A DNA stretch of 58,561 bases from Gloeocapsopsis crepidinum LEGE 06123 (GCF_015207655.1 NZ_JADEWN010000033.1:1-58561), one strand, 5' to 3'; counted from the first letter of the stretch, positions 18,674 to 27,332 are shown. The notes: generated by a model from the letters alone, not told the origin. Numbers and translations are program-made.

Positions 18674-19007
18674 AATGTGACTTATAGCAGGGATCAGAGG
18701 TCAGGGGTCAGGGTTATAAGCAAGTTGGGGTGGAAGTTCTGTGAGTATAATGTCCTAACTTATGCTTTGACTGCTATACACCCAGAAAAAATGCGGAACT
18801 TTATGCCTGATGAGTCTAGTCAACTGGAGATTTTAAGAACGTAAAAACAACGAAATGCGATCGCATTTTTGTGATTACTGGTTAATTTTTCAACTTTTTA
18901 TGGGGAAAAATACCTAAAAAATGTTGAAATCTATATAACTTAAAGGTTTCACCGATCCAGATTGAGCTAGCACGCCTTAGAATAGGGCATTGAAATATCG
19001 AGCCTAG
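18674..19007. other. pilQ-HU intergenic region, upstream part
   Basis: No gene is visible. At 18690-18715 there is a short purine-rich repeat (GATCAGAGGTCAGGGGTCAGGG) of the kind found after several genes here. AT-rich sequence around 18890-18950 could hold the promoter of the HU transcript, but I cannot assign boxes. Confidence 0.45.
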
Positions 19008-19060
19008 GAGGTTTCAGCGATTGTCTTCAAACGAAACCTCTTTCTCGGCTACGAGCTGAG
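19008..19060 (+). promoter_or_regulatory. Structured leader upstream of the HU gene
   Basis: Two consecutive hairpins precede HU: GAGGTTTC (19008-19015) pairs perfectly with GAAACCTC (19033-19040), and CTCGGCT (19044-19050) pairs with AGCTGAG (19054-19060) over a 3-base loop with one G-U pair. A further GAGACTCGGCAGTTTCG follows at about 19076, able to compete for pairing with the first stem. The block lies 64-116 bases upstream of the HU start. It may be a structured 5' untranslated region or part of a small RNA. Confidence 0.45.
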
Positions 19061-19123
19061 TATCCCAAAACCCTGAGACTCGGCAGTTTCGTTAAATCTC
19101 ATTTGTACTCTAAGGAGATCCAC

Positions 19124-19408
19124 ATGAACAAAGGCGAATTAGTAGATGCGATCGCAGACAAGGCAAGCGTCACCAAAAAGCAAGCTGATGCGGTCTTAAC
19201 CGCAGCTTTAGAAACAATCATCGAAGCTGTTTCTTCTGGCGATAAAGTAACTCTGGTAGGTTTCGGTTCATTTGAGCCACGCGAGCGTAAAGCCCGTGAA
19301 GGTCGTAACCCAAAAACGGGTGATAAAATGGATATCCCAGCAACAAAAGTGCCTGCATTTTCGGCTGGGAAGCTTTTCAGAGAAAAAGTTTCGCCGGACA
19401 AAGACTAG
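19124..19408 (+). CDS. hup: HU family DNA-binding protein
   Basis: Histone-like nucleoid protein, 94 residues, acting as a dimer that bends DNA. The sequence MNKGELVDAIADKASVTKKQADAVL, the arm-forming FGSFEPRERKAREGRNPKTG and the C-terminal PAFSAGKLFREKV are the complete HU fold, including the DNA-intercalating proline of the RNPKTG arm. The frame extends to 19103, but the ATG at 19124 is preceded by the ideal ribosome binding site TAAGGAGAT and gives the family N-terminus. The next gene begins 23 bases downstream on the same strand. Confidence 0.97.
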   Translation: MNKGELVDAIADKASVTKKQADAVLTAALETIIEAVSSGDKVTLVGFGSFEPRERKAREGRNPKTGDKMDIPATKVPAFSAGKLFREKVSPDKD

Positions 19409-19431
19409 TAAGGCTACAACACACATATTTG

Positions 19432-20502
19432 ATGCGACCTACTCACGGGGGAAATTTAGTCTGGGCAGCAGCCGTTGCTGGCTGTTCCCCTAGCGAGATT
19501 CTGGATTTTTCTGCGAGTATTAACCCCCTGGGACCACCAAGGAGTGCGATCGCGGCTATTCAAGCACATCTAGGCGAACTAGGCGCTTATCCAGACCCCA
19601 ATTATTGGGAACTCCGCACCGCGTTAGGTCAATGGCATCAATTACCACCCGAATGGATTCTGCCGGGGAATGGCTCGGCAGAATTACTTACCTGGGCGGG
19701 CTGGGATTTGGCACAACTTACTAAAACTTTCTTCTCTACCCCAGCCTTTGCTGATTACTACCGCGCTTTGAAGGCTTTTGGTGCGAAAGTACAGGAATGT
19801 CCTTTGGAGTTGGAGAAACTAGAGGACAGGCAAGATGCCTGCCCCACTTTTTCTAATTCTTTAGAGTGCGGTTTACTTTTGAATAATCCTCACAATCCTA
19901 CAGGGCAGATGTTTTTACGGGAAACAATTCTGCCTTATCTTGAGCAATTTGCTTTGGTTGTCGTGGATGAAGCATTTATGGATTTTCTGCCACCAGAACA
20001 AGAACAAAGCTTGATTTGTGTGGTACAAGAATATCCGAATTTGGTGATTTTACGATCGCTGACTAAATTTTATAGTTTACCTGGGCTGCGCCTGGGATAT
20101 GCGATCGCCCACCCAGATCGTTTACAAAACTGGCAGCAACGACGCGATCCGTGGTCGATTAATACGCTTGCGGCGGCGGCGGCTGTTGCGGTAATTCAAG
20201 ACCGCGAGTTTCAACAGCGAACCTGGAAATGGCTTCCATCTGCAAGAATAGAACTGTTTAAGGGTTTATCTCAAATATCAGGCTTGCGACCATATCAAAG
20301 TAGTGCTAACTTCTTACTCGTGCAGACTGAACACTCAAGTTCTACCTTGCAAGAAAAGTTACTACAGCATTACCAAATTTTAATTCGCGATTGTCTGAGT
20401 TTTCCCACATTAGGCGATCGCTTTTTCCGCATAGCAGTACGCTCAAATACAGAAAACAATTGTTTATTGCAAGCATTGCTTCAGCAATTAGCAATTAGCT
20501 GA
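19432..20502 (+). CDS. cobD: Threonine-phosphate decarboxylase-like PLP aminotransferase (cobalamin pathway)
   Basis: Fold type I PLP enzyme of 356 residues related to CobC/CobD, which makes aminopropanol phosphate for the cobalamin nucleotide loop. Features: MRPTHGGNLVWAAAVAGCSP and DFSASINPLGPP at the start, substrate-binding LPGNGSAEL, LLNNPHNPTGQMF, VVDEAFMDFLP, and the PLP lysine in SLTKFYSLPGLRLGYAIA. A TTG at 19429 opens the frame; the ATG at 19432 is preferred. Around residues 131-137 the chain reads EDRQDACP, encoded by a palindromic repeat (19824-19844) that is inserted in frame and probably forms a surface loop. It is followed after 5 bases by a flavoprotein gene. HisC-like activity cannot be excluded by eye. 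Confidence 0.85.
   Translation: MRPTHGGNLVWAAAVAGCSPSEILDFSASINPLGPPRSAIAAIQAHLGELGAYPDPNYWELRTALGQWHQLPPEWILPGNGSAELLTWAGWDLAQLTKTFFSTPAFADYYRALKAFGAKVQECPLELEKLEDRQDACPTFSNSLECGLLLNNPHNPTGQMFLRETILPYLEQFALVVVDEAFMDFLPPEQEQSLICVVQEYPNLVILRSLTKFYSLPGLRLGYAIAHPDRLQNWQQRRDPWSINTLAAAAAVAVIQDREFQQRTWKWLPSARIELFKGLSQISGLRPYQSSANFLLVQTEHSSSTLQEKLLQHYQILIRDCLSFPTLGDRFFRIAVRSNTENNCLLQALLQQLAIS
19824..19844. repeat. Palindromic repeat inserted in frame in the cobD-like gene
   Basis: GGACAGGCA and TGCCTGCCCC form a near-perfect inverted repeat around AGA. Sequences of this type (CAGGCAAGATGCCTG) are common as dispersed intergenic repeats in cyanobacteria. Here it lies inside a coding region with no frame disruption. 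Confidence 0.65.
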
Positions 20503-20507
20503 ATATT

Positions 20508-21905
20508 ATGATTGACTACGATGTCGTAATTATTGGTGGCAGTCTTACGGGACGCTATGCAGCCACGATTGCAACTCAATTTGAGGCTAAAGTTGCGCTG
20601 GTAGAACCTCCACAGCAAGAGTTTCCTTATCTTTTGACACCATATGCTTTAACTTCTTTGGGGAAATTACGGCAGCAGTATAGTGAAATAGCATCAGATG
20701 CAGTTCATCCCAATACTGTACAGTGGGCAGAAGTGATGCAAAAAGCTAAGGGGGTTGTCACTAATATAGAAGAGTTATATTCCCCCGTTATTTTAGCTGC
20801 GTTGGGAGTTGATGTTATTTCTGGTATAGGGCAGTTTGAACGCACTCCTTCACTTACTTTTAGTGTGAATCAGCGTCAATTGCGATCGCGCAAGTTTCTA
20901 CTTGCAACTGGCTCTCGTCCTGTTATCCCAAATATTGAAGGACTACAAGCAACAGCTTACTATACACTCCCAGAAGTTTTATCTGTACTGACTTCCCCCA
21001 ATCCACCAACTCGATGGGTTATTATGGGCGGCAATCCATCTGGAATTCAAATGGCGCAAATCTTCACGCGCTTTGGTTTAGATGTGACTTTAATCGTCAG
21101 ACATTCGCGCATTCTTCCTCAAGAAGATCCAGAAATTACGCAATTGATTCAAGCTGCATTGGAAGCTGAAGGTGTCCGCATCCTGACAGCAACACCTGTG
21201 AGTCAAATCAAGCAGATTCAAGGTAAAAAATGGGTGCAAGCCGGAAATCAAGCAATTGAAACCGATGAGATTTTATTGTGTGCTGGACAACAGCCAGATT
21301 TAGCACATCTTAACTTGAAAGCAGCAGGTGTGCGATCGCACTGTAATCGTCTGGTGTTAAACGCAAAACTGCAAACAACACACCCTCGAATCTATGCTTG
21401 TGGTGATGCAATTGGCGGTTATTCGTTTCTGAACATTGCTAATTATGAAGCGGCGATCGCCCTTAAAAATGGTTTGTTTTTCCCACGCCACCGAGTAGAC
21501 TACAGCAGCATCCCTTGGGCAGTTTTTTGCGATCCTCAGTTGGCACGCGTAGGATTATCGGAAACACAAGCCCGATGCAGTTACAGTAATGTAGTGGTGT
21601 TGCGACAATACTTTAAAAGCGTAGCAGCTGCTCACTTGGAAATGACAACAACTGGAGTTTGTAAGGTAGTCCTCGCACCGACTGGAGAAATCTTAGGTGC
21701 TACTATTGTAGGCTCCTACGCCGCAGAATTGATTCACGTTTTTGGCTTGGCGATCGCCCAACGGATCAAAATTGATAAAATCGCTCAGCTTGCTCCAGTT
21801 TATCCAAGTTTTTCGGAAATTTTTGCTCAAATCGCTATCTTGGCGTATCAAACACAGCTGATTCGTCCTTCAATTTTGGATCGGTTTCTAGCTTTGTGGA
21901 ATTGA
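20508..21905 (+). CDS. FAD/NAD(P)-dependent oxidoreductase, pyridine nucleotide-disulfide reductase fold without the redox disulfide
   Basis: A 465-residue flavoprotein with the lipoamide dehydrogenase/mercuric reductase fold: an FAD-binding start (DYDVVIIGGSLTGRYAATIA), FAD loop (LLATGSRPVIPNIEG), NAD(P)-binding segment (WVIMGGNPSGIQMAQIFTRFG), second FAD motif (IYACGDAIGGYSFLN) and a C-terminal dimerisation domain (FCDPQLARVGLSETQA). The CxxxxC redox pair that should follow the first FAD motif is absent, and the family HPTxSE near the C-terminus reads YPSFSE, so the usual His is lost. It therefore should not be a disulfide reductase; the substrate is unknown. It follows the cobD-like gene by 5 bases and is probably co-transcribed with it. 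Confidence 0.88.
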   Translation: MIDYDVVIIGGSLTGRYAATIATQFEAKVALVEPPQQEFPYLLTPYALTSLGKLRQQYSEIASDAVHPNTVQWAEVMQKAKGVVTNIEELYSPVILAALGVDVISGIGQFERTPSLTFSVNQRQLRSRKFLLATGSRPVIPNIEGLQATAYYTLPEVLSVLTSPNPPTRWVIMGGNPSGIQMAQIFTRFGLDVTLIVRHSRILPQEDPEITQLIQAALEAEGVRILTATPVSQIKQIQGKKWVQAGNQAIETDEILLCAGQQPDLAHLNLKAAGVRSHCNRLVLNAKLQTTHPRIYACGDAIGGYSFLNIANYEAAIALKNGLFFPRHRVDYSSIPWAVFCDPQLARVGLSETQARCSYSNVVVLRQYFKSVAAAHLEMTTTGVCKVVLAPTGEILGATIVGSYAAELIHVFGLAIAQRIKIDKIAQLAPVYPSFSEIFAQIAILAYQTQLIRPSILDRFLALWN

Positions 21906-21941
21906 CATTGCATGAATACAAGCGAGACGCTTGCAACCGCG

Positions 21942-23717
21942 TTAAAATTTCTTTTTTCTGCCTGCTGATGCTGAACTACCAATTCCTTGCAGAATACCAC
22001 GACCAACTAAACCAATCGCACGACCAATAACTTGTGTGAGTACATAAACAACACCACTTCCTAAAAACGCAATGACTGCGCGGAATCGTGGTGCGATCGC
22101 ATCGCGTAGTTCTAAGGCTAATGTTACTAATTGAGGAATACCAGAAAGTTGCTGTAATTCTTGACCTCGTGGTGCATAAACTGAAGTTTTGACAATTCCT
22201 CTATCAATGAACAGAAATAATTCGTAACGACTTTCAAAGATTGCTTTAGGTTCCACATAATATTTCTGCCAGCGATATTTCCACGAAAGATTATTTCTAA
22301 AACGTTCGATTTCTCGTGTTGAAATTAATCGACTATCATAAAAATATTGTTTAATAACTTCTACATCAGCAAGTCTATTTAACAGTGGTTGTGCTACGGC
22401 ATTGGCGACATGAATTAAAAGGTTATGTAAGATAATTTCTGCTCTTGCTTTAGCTTCTGGTGTATCAACTTTATAGGGGAAATTATCAATGACTAAAGGT
22501 GTTTGAAATAATAAATAAGAAAATAGCTCACTGACTAGAGGAATTTTATTCAAAATCTCAATTTGAACAGTTTCTACATCTTGTAGCAAAAGATTAACAA
22601 TCTCTAAGTTACGATTTTCTACTTGTAAGACAGCGTATCTACCAAAAAAATCGACAGTTGTTCCTTGCCACAAGTCTCGCAGAATTAAATACTGCATTTC
22701 TCCTAATTGATGCGGTTGTATTTGGGCAAAACGTAAATCTTCTAAAACTTCTACTACTTTTTGGAGAATAATCTTAAATAGTTCTCGCTTTTTACCTTCC
22801 CGCAAAATATCAGTTTCTAAAGTTACAGTTGTTAGGTTTTGCAAGCTCGACTCAAGTTTTGCTGCAACGATCTCTAAGATTTCGTATACTCCTACTTGGC
22901 GACTCAAGCTAGCGTCTAATCGCACAAGCGCTCCAGAAGAGACATTGATTTGAGATGACAACTCAACCTCTTCTCTAGTTTGCGTCTGGGACAATTGAGT
23001 GACATTCTCAACACCATTTCTAAGCCTTGATGTATCCTCTGTACCTGTACGGCTTTTGCCTTCTGGTAGAGGTAACAAGTGAGTCACTAGCCAACGTGAT
23101 GCGAGAAGTTCTCTACGCTGTCCGGCTAAAAATGCTCGATCTAGTAACGGTAAGCCAGGAACTTGTAATCGAGCATTTACTGCGGCTAAAGTTGTATCAA
23201 TTTGCTGTAATCCTGTCCATCGCAGGTGATTTCGGACTAAGGCAAGAATGCTAGGTGCAGCTAATGGATTTTGTAGTGATTCTGCTTCAATCCAGTAATT
23301 TTTCCCTAAAGCTACTTGGCGGATCGCTGCTACGACCTCCAAAATAGAAGTCCCTTTGGGACAGTAGCCTTCGATTCCTACAGCCTTTGCTGAGGCTAAT
23401 AGGGCTGGTTCCTGCAATGAACTGAGAATGAGTATCGGTAGGTCAGGATAATGAGATTTGAGCTGCTGGCAAAGCTCTAGCCCTAGCTGTAGCTCTAAAA
23501 CAACTAAATTGACTGCTGTGTCTGATGGTAAACCACTTGAAAATGCTGTCGCATTTTCTCTAGCGAAGTCTGCCAAGATCTTCCTTGCAGTTGCACCAGT
23601 CTCAGCTTCTGCAACGATTTGGATGTCGGGATACGATTCATTGATGAGCCGTGAAAATCCCATCCGAAAAATTGGGTCAGGCTCAATTAACAATAGCTTG
23701 GTTGTGCGATCGCTCAT
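21942..23717 (-). CDS. Response regulator-like protein with C-terminal DUF3685 (Ycf55-like)
   Basis: A 591-residue protein. Residues 5-140 are a receiver domain (TKLLLIEPDPIFRMGFSRLI, VVLELQLGLELCQQL, ILILSSLQEPALLASAKAVG, YCPKGTS). The expected phospho-accepting Asp is Glu75 (VVLELQL) and one of the acidic pair is Glu12, while the conserved Lys in CPKG is kept. The remaining 430 residues are DUF3685, related to algal plastid Ycf55, with several hydrophobic stretches at the end (AVIAFLGSGVVYVLTQVIGRAIGLV) and a basic tail GRKKKF. No DNA-binding domain is present. The frame begins at 23738; the ATG at 23717 (MSDRTTKLLL) is chosen. Function of the family is unknown. It ends convergent to the flavoprotein. 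Confidence 0.85.
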   Translation of the reverse strand: MSDRTTKLLLIEPDPIFRMGFSRLINESYPDIQIVAEAETGATARKILADFARENATAFSSGLPSDTAVNLVVLELQLGLELCQQLKSHYPDLPILILSSLQEPALLASAKAVGIEGYCPKGTSILEVVAAIRQVALGKNYWIEAESLQNPLAAPSILALVRNHLRWTGLQQIDTTLAAVNARLQVPGLPLLDRAFLAGQRRELLASRWLVTHLLPLPEGKSRTGTEDTSRLRNGVENVTQLSQTQTREEVELSSQINVSSGALVRLDASLSRQVGVYEILEIVAAKLESSLQNLTTVTLETDILREGKKRELFKIILQKVVEVLEDLRFAQIQPHQLGEMQYLILRDLWQGTTVDFFGRYAVLQVENRNLEIVNLLLQDVETVQIEILNKIPLVSELFSYLLFQTPLVIDNFPYKVDTPEAKARAEIILHNLLIHVANAVAQPLLNRLADVEVIKQYFYDSRLISTREIERFRNNLSWKYRWQKYYVEPKAIFESRYELFLFIDRGIVKTSVYAPRGQELQQLSGIPQLVTLALELRDAIAPRFRAVIAFLGSGVVYVLTQVIGRAIGLVGRGILQGIGSSASAGRKKKF

Positions 23718-23758
23718 TATGCTTGATCGTGCCTTCACATTCAGCGTACGCGCACATC

Positions 23759-24202
23759 TTACACTTCTGCCCGCCGATATCCGTAAAAGTTAATACTATA
23801 GTCAGTAATTTTGACTCCGGTTCTTCTTTCTACTTCCTCTAACAAATCTTTGGGGAGTTCTACCTCTACATCTAAAATTTGGTTTGTATCTAAGCAATTC
23901 ACATGACTGTGTGAATCGCTGATATTTCCGTAGAGGCGTCCATCCGAGCGTTCAACGCACTCAATGATACCTTGACTAGAAAGTGCTTCTAAGTTTTGAT
24001 ACACCGATGTATGTCCGATCTCTTTTCCTTGTTGATTAAGGCGATCGTAAATTTCTCTGGCTGACAGGTGTTCTTGAGCTTGCCAAAGTAGCTCCAAGAT
24101 GAAGCGACGCTGGCGACTCAAGCGCATACCCAGTGCTTGACACTGAGCAACAGCATCTTCAAGTGAGCGAATTGGTTTTGTAGCTGCCGCTTCTTTTTGC
24201 AT
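23759..24202 (-). CDS. perR: Fur family transcriptional regulator, PerR-like
   Basis: A 147-residue Fur-family repressor. The winged helix shows RLSRQRRFILELLWQAQEHLSAREIYDRL and HTSVYQNLEALSSQGIIECVER; the metal region reads GNISDSHSHVNCLDTNQILDVEVELP. The structural zinc CxxC of Fur is incomplete (CLDT instead of CxxC). This pattern agrees with the cyanobacterial FurC/PerR branch, whose members control peroxide-response genes, rather than Fur or Zur. The name rests on this family likeness. It lies 41 bases upstream of the DUF3685 regulator on the same strand; the two may be co-transcribed. Confidence 0.85.
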   Translation of the reverse strand: MQKEAAATKPIRSLEDAVAQCQALGMRLSRQRRFILELLWQAQEHLSAREIYDRLNQQGKEIGHTSVYQNLEALSSQGIIECVERSDGRLYGNISDSHSHVNCLDTNQILDVEVELPKDLLEEVERRTGVKITDYSINFYGYRRAEV

Positions 24203-24735
24203 GGCTGAAACTTCTTTTGCGATTAGGTAGTGAATCTACCTCTTGTTTATTATTTTACCGAACTAACTATGACATTTGAGTTACTGGGAGTTGCACTACA
24301 GCTAGGGGAACTTCAGCCAGCACACTCAGTGATGCTTGCAAACCTCCTAGTGCTTTTTTGCTAGTTCAAGCAATTTGATGGCACACCGGATTTGGTAAAT
24401 AAACTCATTACCACTTTAGCTTAAAACTGTACAGAATGTCTACAAGACTATAGTGCCCAAGCTTCTAGTTGATTTTTGCTTGTAGCGATCGCGTTGTATG
24501 CACAACATTTCTCTAATATACTCGTTCGTCTTAGATGGACTTTAAATCTATCTATTTTCCCAAAAATCATTTTTTTATCTATTAGTTATTAGCACATTTG
24601 AGTTAACACATTCTAGTTAACATGATTATGCGAATTGACACATAGTTAAAGAAAAAATTAGATATAAGTATAAAGCTTTTGTAAAACTACTTAAGTAGCT
24701 TAAAACATAAAAAATTAGTTTTTTATGGAGATAGT
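24203..24735. other. Divergent intergenic region with an inverted repeat near the perR start
   Basis: No gene is seen in 533 bases. A perfect inverted repeat AGGTAG-TGAAT-CTACCT lies at 24225-24241, 23 bases upstream of the perR start codon, and could be an operator or a leader hairpin. The remainder is AT-rich. A ribosome binding site (GGAGATAG) precedes the ATG at 24736. Confidence 0.45.
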
Positions 24736-25299
24736 ATGAAAAAGATTGCGAGAACTACAAAGATTTTGTTGTGGTCAACTCCTATTCTAGGATTAGTTCT
24801 CTCATTAAACCCAGCTTGGGCAGGACCAGCGGTTTTTGACAGCAGAAATGTTTGTACAACAATTAATTGTTCTGCTGCAAGTATTAATGGAAGTTATCAA
24901 ACGAGTTCAACTAATAATGCAGATCCTTTCGTTTTGCAGGTTTTTAGTACCGGCAGTGAATGTGTGCGTTTAGCTGTGATTTCGCAAGGAACCGACCTAG
25001 AAGCAGTTTTAGTGTCACCCAGCGGTGCAGTTTGGAAAGATGATGATGGTGGTGGCAGTTTGCGTCCTTTGATCAAGGCTAATACAGATGTGCGTGGTTG
25101 GTACACGCTTCAAATTGCTCGCTATAATGGCACTGCTGCTAATGCCGATTTTACGTTGAATTATGGACGTTATCCTTCAGGTAATGTCAACTGCTCCGCA
25201 CCTACGACACCTTTAACGACATTTAGTCAACAATCAATCATCAAGCCTAGTACTGAATCGATCGGAACACCACCTAGAGAAGGTCCTAACAGTAGATAG
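24736..25299 (+). CDS. Secreted protein with PPC-like beta-sandwich domain
   Basis: A 187-residue exported protein. Residues 1-29 are a signal peptide (basic MKKIARTTK, hydrophobic ILLWSTPILGLVLSL, cleavage after PAWA). The mature part has four cysteines, which may form disulfides, and a segment (FVLQVFSTGSECVRLAVISQG ... VLVSPSGAVWKDDDGGGSLRPLIK ... WYTLQIARYNG) that resembles bacterial pre-peptidase C-terminal domains in its strand pattern and DDDGG loop. The tail is Thr/Ser/Pro-rich. It stands alone with a clear terminator after it. No enzymatic residues are apparent; I do not know its role. Confidence 0.75.
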   Translation: MKKIARTTKILLWSTPILGLVLSLNPAWAGPAVFDSRNVCTTINCSAASINGSYQTSSTNNADPFVLQVFSTGSECVRLAVISQGTDLEAVLVSPSGAVWKDDDGGGSLRPLIKANTDVRGWYTLQIARYNGTAANADFTLNYGRYPSGNVNCSAPTTPLTTFSQQSIIKPSTESIGTPPREGPNSR

Positions 25300-25375
25300 C
25301 ATCTTTAAAATTAGGTTGACTTTAGGTTAATTATTTGTGTTTGCTAACACATTAAAAAAATTACCTAATTGAAAG

Positions 25376-25410
25376 CTGAGTTGTCACTGCAAATGGCAAT
25401 TCGGTTTTTT
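25376..25410 (+). terminator. Rho-independent terminator after the secreted protein gene
   Basis: A 10-base-pair stem, CTGAGTTGTC (25376-25385) with GGCAATTCGG (25395-25404) including G-U pairs, is closed over a 9-base loop and followed at once by six T residues. It lies 77 bases after the stop codon on the plus strand. Confidence 0.75.
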
Positions 25411-25588
25411 ATTAAACTTAGTAACAACCATTTTTCAAAAAATGAAGTTACTCAAAAAAAATGGCTATATTTTCCACAAAAGCTTAAGTAAGGTATAAGT
25501 AAAGAAGAAGTACTATTACGTAATCTGGTAACTTCAATAAGAAGTTAATTATATAAGGCTGGTTCAAACTTATTAATTCTGATTAATT

Positions 25589-27277
25589 ATGCAATCTGTA
25601 CCCTCCTCTGCTTGGCAAAGACTCAAAAATCAAGAAATCAGCTGTGCCCAAGCCCTGAAGCTGCTTGTAGACGAGCAAGGAAGAGTTAATACTGAACTAC
25701 TCGATCGCGATGTGAACTCCAGATTTTTACGTCACTTTCCTGATAAGAGCAGTGTTCCTCCTGTAATTCCGTTGTTATTGTGGCGTGGTTGTTACTATTT
25801 AGGAAGTCCAGTCAATATTGATTCTGAAGCGATCGCTTTTTTAACTGAACGCACTGGTAGCAGCATCAAGATAATTCCCATATCCGACAACAGTTACCGT
25901 ACCTGGTTTCATACACAAAATCTCAACACAAATCGGATCACTGCTACACCGTTCGTCAATCCTATCACTGGTGAGCAAGAAGCCGAAAACATTACAGAAA
26001 CAACCCAAATTTATTTATCACGCTCTGCTGACCAAATTGAACGCATTAAAACCCTGCTTTCTGGAGCGTTGCGAAATCGAGCGAGTGACATTCACCTCGA
26101 ACCTACGACTGAAGGTTTGCGCGTGCGCTATCGCATTGATGGAGTGCTGCGTGATATCACAATGCTACCTCAAGAGTTAAGCCGTCGCGTGATTGTGGCA
26201 ATCAAAGTTATGTCTAAAATGGACATCTCTGAAAGCCGCCGCCCCCAAGATGGAAGGATCGAAGAGAAATACACAACTGGGGAACACGCGGAAATGGGAA
26301 TGGATATGCGTGTGAGTACCCTTCCTTGCGTTAACGGAGAGAAGGCAGTTATCCGCTTACTACCACGTGAAAATCCATTCTCACAACTTGAAAATTTGGG
26401 CTTTACGCAACAAACACTTCAAGTGTATAAATCTTGGCTGCAACAACCGCAGGGGATGATTATCTTGACAGGTCCCACAGGTTCAGGTAAGACAAGTACT
26501 CTCTATACAAGTTTGCAAGCTGTAGCGACTGAAAATGTCAACGTTGTTACCGTCGAAGATCCTGTAGAGTACATTTTGCCACGGATTACACAAACACAGG
26601 TTAATGAAGCAGCGGGAATGACCTTTGCTGCAGGCTTACGCGCCATTCTACGTCAAGACCCTGACATTATCATGGTTGGAGAAATCCGCGACCACGAAAC
26701 CGCAGAAACAGCAGTACGTGCTGCACTGACAGGACACTTGGTATTTACAACACTGCACACCAATGACGCAGTAGGTGCGATTCCTCGATTGCGAGATATT
26801 GGTCCCGATCCTGGATTACTCAGCGATGCGTTATTAGGAATTGTGGCACAGCGACTCGTCCGCCGAGTGTGTCCGCACTGTAGTGAGCCTTACACCCCTG
26901 CTGAAGCAGATTTACGAGTACTTGGAATTGACTCGCAACATGTTCATTCTGAAAAATGGCGCAAGGGTAAAGGTTGTGGCATTTGTTTCAATTCTGGTTT
27001 CTTAGGACGTGAAGCAATTGTTGAGTTATTAGATGTTGATGATACTGTGCGGGAAATTATTTATGAAGGTACACTGACACAACTACATCGACATCTTAGA
27101 GAAATTCATTTCGCTTCGTTCCGTACTGCTGCTGTTGAGAAAGTAACAAATGGCTTAACGACTGTGGAAGAAGTTCTACGAGTCTTGCCGCGTACAGCTT
27201 TATACAATAAGTTAGTAGATAAAGAATGGACGCCTAAATTAAAGCCGATGAATGCTTATAGAAATGTAGGAAGTTGA
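25589..27277 (+). CDS. GspE/PilB-family secretion or pilus extension ATPase
   Basis: A 562-residue hexameric motor ATPase. The core is intact: N2-type domain with ASDIHLEPTTEGLRVRYRIDG, Walker A GPTGSGKTSTLY near residue 294, Asp box VTVEDPVEYIL, Walker B IIMVGEIRDHETAETAVRAALTGH and the His box LHTNDA, and the four-cysteine zinc motif CPHC ... CGIC typical of assembly (GspE/PilB) rather than retraction (PilT) motors. The first 110 residues do not match the usual MshEN domain of PilB and are shorter than in PilB (about 670 residues). No pilT, pilC or pseudopilin gene is adjacent. It could drive a second pilus, a type II-like system or DNA uptake. Confidence 0.92.
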   Translation: MQSVPSSAWQRLKNQEISCAQALKLLVDEQGRVNTELLDRDVNSRFLRHFPDKSSVPPVIPLLLWRGCYYLGSPVNIDSEAIAFLTERTGSSIKIIPISDNSYRTWFHTQNLNTNRITATPFVNPITGEQEAENITETTQIYLSRSADQIERIKTLLSGALRNRASDIHLEPTTEGLRVRYRIDGVLRDITMLPQELSRRVIVAIKVMSKMDISESRRPQDGRIEEKYTTGEHAEMGMDMRVSTLPCVNGEKAVIRLLPRENPFSQLENLGFTQQTLQVYKSWLQQPQGMIILTGPTGSGKTSTLYTSLQAVATENVNVVTVEDPVEYILPRITQTQVNEAAGMTFAAGLRAILRQDPDIIMVGEIRDHETAETAVRAALTGHLVFTTLHTNDAVGAIPRLRDIGPDPGLLSDALLGIVAQRLVRRVCPHCSEPYTPAEADLRVLGIDSQHVHSEKWRKGKGCGICFNSGFLGREAIVELLDVDDTVREIIYEGTLTQLHRHLREIHFASFRTAAVEKVTNGLTTVEEVLRVLPRTALYNKLVDKEWTPKLKPMNAYRNVGS

Positions 27278-27332
27278 GCATAATTAATAGGAATTGATTT
27301 AACCTTAAGAATTAAAATTGTAGTACAGAATA

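Noticed and set aside
24225-24241. PerR box upstream of perR
   Set aside because: The AGGTAG/CTACCT inverted repeat does not resemble the AT-rich Fur/PerR consensus, so I list it only as an inverted repeat.
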